Shown one piece after another: positions 61,353 through 64,000 of a stretch of 64,000 nucleotides of DNA. Position 1 is the first letter of the stretch, and the number at the start of each line of letters is the position of its first letter. The translations under genes were made by a program, and so were the position numbers. This DNA is from Bacillota bacterium. Lineage in GTDB: Bacteria > Bacillota > Clostridia > Christensenellales > SZUA-584. The notes beneath the pieces are model-generated. The model was not told the origin of the DNA. It saw only the letters and a program-made list of their open reading frames with translations, and ran no database searches. The stretch lies in NCBI GenBank assembly GCA_023461435.1, contig JAEYLC010000033.1, positions 1-64,000 of the forward strand. The letters run 5' to 3'.

Positions 61353-61361
61353 ACAAATATG

Positions 61362-61390
61362 TTTCACCTATAGATATTTATTGTTATAAT
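61362..61390 (+). promoter_or_regulatory. Promoter of the second YesM/YesN operon
   Basis: TTTCAC at 61362-61367 and TATAAT at 61385-61390 are 17 bases apart. The -10 box overlaps an upstream in-frame ATG of the kinase frame, which rules that codon out as the start. Confidence 0.6.
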
Positions 61391-61433
61391 GAAAGCAATT
61401 CACAAGTCTGGTGCCACAGTAGGAGATTTTCTT

Positions 61434-63182
61434 ATGAAGGCATTTACGCAGTCAATAGAGGAAAAGCAGCGCAGGAAGCATTCATTAAAGGGCAAAACTT
61501 GGAGATTTTTTTTAATCATATTTTCGCTCTTTTGCGTGATTTTTTTGACTTCCTATATCGTGATTATGGTGCGCGCTTCCGTGGACAACGCTGTGTCCAA
61601 CAGCGAGACTGCGATGACGAGCCTGAGCAGCAATATCAAATCGAACTTTGACAGATACAAAGAGATGTCTCGGCTGATTATGCTCAATAATGCGGTGGTT
61701 GCCTATCTGAACAGCGAGACTTTGAACCAGACGACAGTAAGCAACGGCATTATCAGCATCACAAACATATACAGCCATGTGGACTCGGTCTATGTGTTCT
61801 GCCTTGATGACCGGTTTGTGAGAACCGGTTCGGGGCTCATCGATGTGGATGAAAAGCTTATTAAAGAGGAAAGCTGGCGGCAGCCGCTGCTCAGCGCCAA
61901 GGGCGGCGTCATTCTCAGCATCGATGGACGCGGCGCTTTTACAAAACGCAGCGGCATTCCGCTGATCTCGATGATGCGTCTGATCTATGATATTGAAACA
62001 CAAAAGGAAATAGGCTTGCTCGTCATCAATCTGAATCCGAACGTGCTGTATACGGCGGCCAAGGATCTAAGCTCCGACAGCCAGGTCTGCTTTTTTGATA
62101 AAGACGGCAATTATCTTTGGGGCAACGAAGACCTCAAAGATAAATTTATCGCCGAGGATGTTAACAGGGGCTTCCAATGGGAAGAGGTGGATTCGCGCGG
62201 CAGTAAAGCGATATTGAGCTCGTACAGCACACCGGATTCGCCCATTGTGCAGGTCGGAAAAAGCGTCGTGACAGCCGCCGAAATACAATCCAGCGAGACC
62301 ATACTGCTGGTCATCACGCTCATCACAGCCGTCGTGTTGTCCGTGTTTGCGAGCGGCGCCTTTATCTCAAGCAACATCGCGCGCCCGATCGATCTGCTGG
62401 CGGAAAACATGACGAGCACGAAGACCGAGGGGGAACTGCACGAGATTCATCTTTCGCTGCCCAACAACGAGATAAGGAATCTGGCCGACAGCTATAACAG
62501 CATGATCGTTCATATCAATCATCTGATTGCGGAGCTCATCGAAAAGGAGAACAGCATCAGAAAAGCGGAAATGCGCACGCTGCAGGAACAGATTAAGCCG
62601 CATTTTCTTTACAACTCGCTCGAAACGATCAGCTATATGGCGCTACAGAGCAACGCGCCGAGCGTTCATGACGCGCTGGAGACCCTCGGGAGTTTTTACC
62701 GGAATTTCTTAAGCAAAGGCAGCAGGGAAATACCGCTGCGCAACGAGATTCTGATTGTCAAGGACTATCTTGCGCTTCAAAAGCTGAGGTATGGAGACGC
62801 CTTTGACGATGAATATGCCGTTGATGAGAATGTGCTTGGCACACTGATCCCCAAGCTAATACTGCAGCCGCTTGTCGAAAACAGCCTTTATCATGGTGTG
62901 CGCCTCAAGGGTGAGAAGGGGATTATCCGTATCAGCGCGTTCGAAAAGGACGGCTCGGTGCATATCACCGTTTATGACACCGGCGTGGGCATGACGCAGC
63001 AGCAGATCACGGATATACTCTCAGGCTCAGTCGCGGGTGAGGAGGATGAGCTCTCCGGCTTCGGACTCAAAGGAACGATTGAACGTATACGCTATTATTG
63101 CAACTATCGTGAAGTGATTAAGATACGCAGTGAACTTGGGGAATACACAGAGATTGAAATCATCATTCCCGGGGATAAGTAA
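61434..63182 (+). CDS. YesM-type sensor histidine kinase 2
   Basis: The 582-residue kinase has two transmembrane helices around an extracellular domain of about 230 residues, a HAMP-like stretch (NIARPIDLLAENM), the motif QIKPHFLYN with phosphoacceptor H390 and a HATPase domain with VENSLYHG and GFGLKGTIERI. The ATG at 61434 has AGGAG upstream; the earlier ATG lies in the promoter. It pairs with the response regulator gene 16 bases later and probably controls the adjacent importer and GH3 genes. Confidence 0.92.
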   Translation: MKAFTQSIEEKQRRKHSLKGKTWRFFLIIFSLFCVIFLTSYIVIMVRASVDNAVSNSETAMTSLSSNIKSNFDRYKEMSRLIMLNNAVVAYLNSETLNQTTVSNGIISITNIYSHVDSVYVFCLDDRFVRTGSGLIDVDEKLIKEESWRQPLLSAKGGVILSIDGRGAFTKRSGIPLISMMRLIYDIETQKEIGLLVINLNPNVLYTAAKDLSSDSQVCFFDKDGNYLWGNEDLKDKFIAEDVNRGFQWEEVDSRGSKAILSSYSTPDSPIVQVGKSVVTAAEIQSSETILLVITLITAVVLSVFASGAFISSNIARPIDLLAENMTSTKTEGELHEIHLSLPNNEIRNLADSYNSMIVHINHLIAELIEKENSIRKAEMRTLQEQIKPHFLYNSLETISYMALQSNAPSVHDALETLGSFYRNFLSKGSREIPLRNEILIVKDYLALQKLRYGDAFDDEYAVDENVLGTLIPKLILQPLVENSLYHGVRLKGEKGIIRISAFEKDGSVHITVYDTGVGMTQQQITDILSGSVAGEEDELSGFGLKGTIERIRYYCNYREVIKIRSELGEYTEIEIIIPGDK

Positions 63183-63198
63183 AGGAGGCTCAAAGACG

Positions 63199-63948
63199 AT
63201 GTTTAGAGTGATGCTCATCGATGACGAGGAGCCCACGCGCCTGCTGCTGAGAAAGTCCATAAATTGGAAATCGCTGGATCTTGAAGTCGTCGGCGAGGCA
63301 GGCAGCGGTATTGAAGCGATCAATAAGATTGACGAAATCAGGCCCCACATCGTGTTTGTGGATATTTGCATGCCGTTCATGGGTGGCATTGAATTTGCGA
63401 AGCTCGCCGTCAGCCGTTATCCGAACCTGAAGATCATCGTATTAACGGCTTTTGATGAGTTTGAATATGCGCGCCAGTGCATCGGTTTGCCGGTCTGCGG
63501 GTACATATTGAAGCCGATCGTGCGATCGGAGATATACGACCTTTTGAAAAAAGTCGTCCTGTCGGTGGAAGAGCCGTCGCGCGAGCCGGATGACGGAAAA
63601 GAAATTGAACCCTCGGCCATTCGCCGCATCGCGCGCTTTGTGGAAGAACACTATACGGATTCGAGCCTCAATCTCACGTCGATCGCGCAGACGTTCGGGT
63701 TCAATCCAAGCTATTTAAGCAGACGCTTTAAAACCGAAATCGGAAGCTCGTTTATTGAGCATTTAACGGAATGCCGCATGAAAAAGGCGATGCAGATGGC
63801 GAAGGACAACGAAAAGATGTTCAGCACCGCCAACGCCGTGGGCATTCCGGACCCCAACTATTTCGGCCGCTGCTTTAAAAAATATACGGGCATCAGTTAT
63901 TCCGAATTTTCCAGGAACACGCCCGCTGCGGAAAACCATCCCCGTTGA
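63199..63948 (+). CDS. Short YesN-type response regulator with AraC DNA-binding domain
   Basis: The 249-residue regulator has a receiver domain with D8-D9 and phosphoacceptor D55 in FVDICMP, followed almost directly by two AraC helix-turn-helices (LNLTSIAQTFGFNPSYLSRRF and FSTANAVGIPDPNYFGRCF). It lacks the long linker of the 529-residue YesN at 28273, so the two belong to different subtypes. The ATG at 63199 follows AAAGGAGG; the longer frame overlaps the kinase gene. It should activate the oligosaccharide importer promoter at 58035. Confidence 0.93.
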   Translation: MFRVMLIDDEEPTRLLLRKSINWKSLDLEVVGEAGSGIEAINKIDEIRPHIVFVDICMPFMGGIEFAKLAVSRYPNLKIIVLTAFDEFEYARQCIGLPVCGYILKPIVRSEIYDLLKKVVLSVEEPSREPDDGKEIEPSAIRRIARFVEEHYTDSSLNLTSIAQTFGFNPSYLSRRFKTEIGSSFIEHLTECRMKKAMQMAKDNEKMFSTANAVGIPDPNYFGRCFKKYTGISYSEFSRNTPAAENHPR

Positions 63949-64000
63949 TGCGGGCGCCTGATTCGTCGGGCAAAAATCTAAAGAGCAAAAAAACGGCATG

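Noticed and set aside
1..64000. CRISPR arrays, tRNA or rRNA genes, integrases or phage genes
   Set aside because: None was seen on reading through; no regular short repeat series, cloverleaf or recombinase motifs.

Overview
The window looks like chromosomal DNA of a low-to-mid GC anaerobic Firmicute, most likely a member of the Clostridia. The signs are YesM/YesN-type two-component systems, LacI regulators, lipobox lipoproteins, strong AGGAGG-like ribosome sites, TTGACA/TATAAT promoters, an ECF sigma factor paired with a DUF4367-type protein, and a DUF6320-type membrane protein. I cannot place it to genus. No rRNA, tRNA, CRISPR array, phage or IS transposase was seen; the only clear mobile trace is the 3' end of a group II intron at the left edge.

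Left part (1-9.4 kb): the intron end; a LytTR response regulator and GHKL sensor kinase with their own promoter; a small cysteine-rich protein behind a terminator-like hairpin; a lipoprotein phosphoesterase; then an unusual module of two short-chain dehydrogenase-like proteins (one with a zinc-binding tail), a condensation/acyltransferase-like protein and a zinc-ribbon membrane protein. 9.4-16.5 kb is a glycoside block: GH13 alpha-glucosidase and GH36 alpha-galactosidase on the plus strand, converging on a sugar:cation symporter and a GH1 beta-glucosidase on the minus strand. 16.9-18.7 kb holds an ECF sigma factor, its probable anti-sigma partner and a small secreted protein. 18.9-25.1 kb is a MarR-controlled efflux operon with two different membrane-fusion adaptors and a heterodimeric ABC exporter.

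The centre (25.3-54.3 kb) is the most interesting part. A LacI regulator, a YesM/YesN pair and three membrane-anchored solute-binding proteins form one operon (sensing). Its products probably act on the next operon, which starts at a promoter preceded by two 21-bp direct repeats 23 bp apart and followed by a LacI/CcpA-type operator. That operon encodes a ribose-type ABC importer, ribokinase, ribose pyranase, a sugar isomerase-like TIM barrel, an acetoin-dehydrogenase-like E1/E2 complex, a split transketolase, several dehydrogenases, an UroD-family protein and a degenerate M24 peptidase-like protein; E3 and another SDR follow. Together they look like a complete import, isomerisation, phosphorylation, oxidation and C-C cleavage route that turns an unidentified pentose-like or deoxy sugar into an acyl-CoA and glycolytic intermediates.

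Right part (54.5-64 kb): a LacI regulator with its own operator, a GH3 beta-glycosidase, a maltose-type ABC importer lacking its ATPase, and a second YesM/YesN pair, which together form an oligosaccharide uptake and sensing locus.
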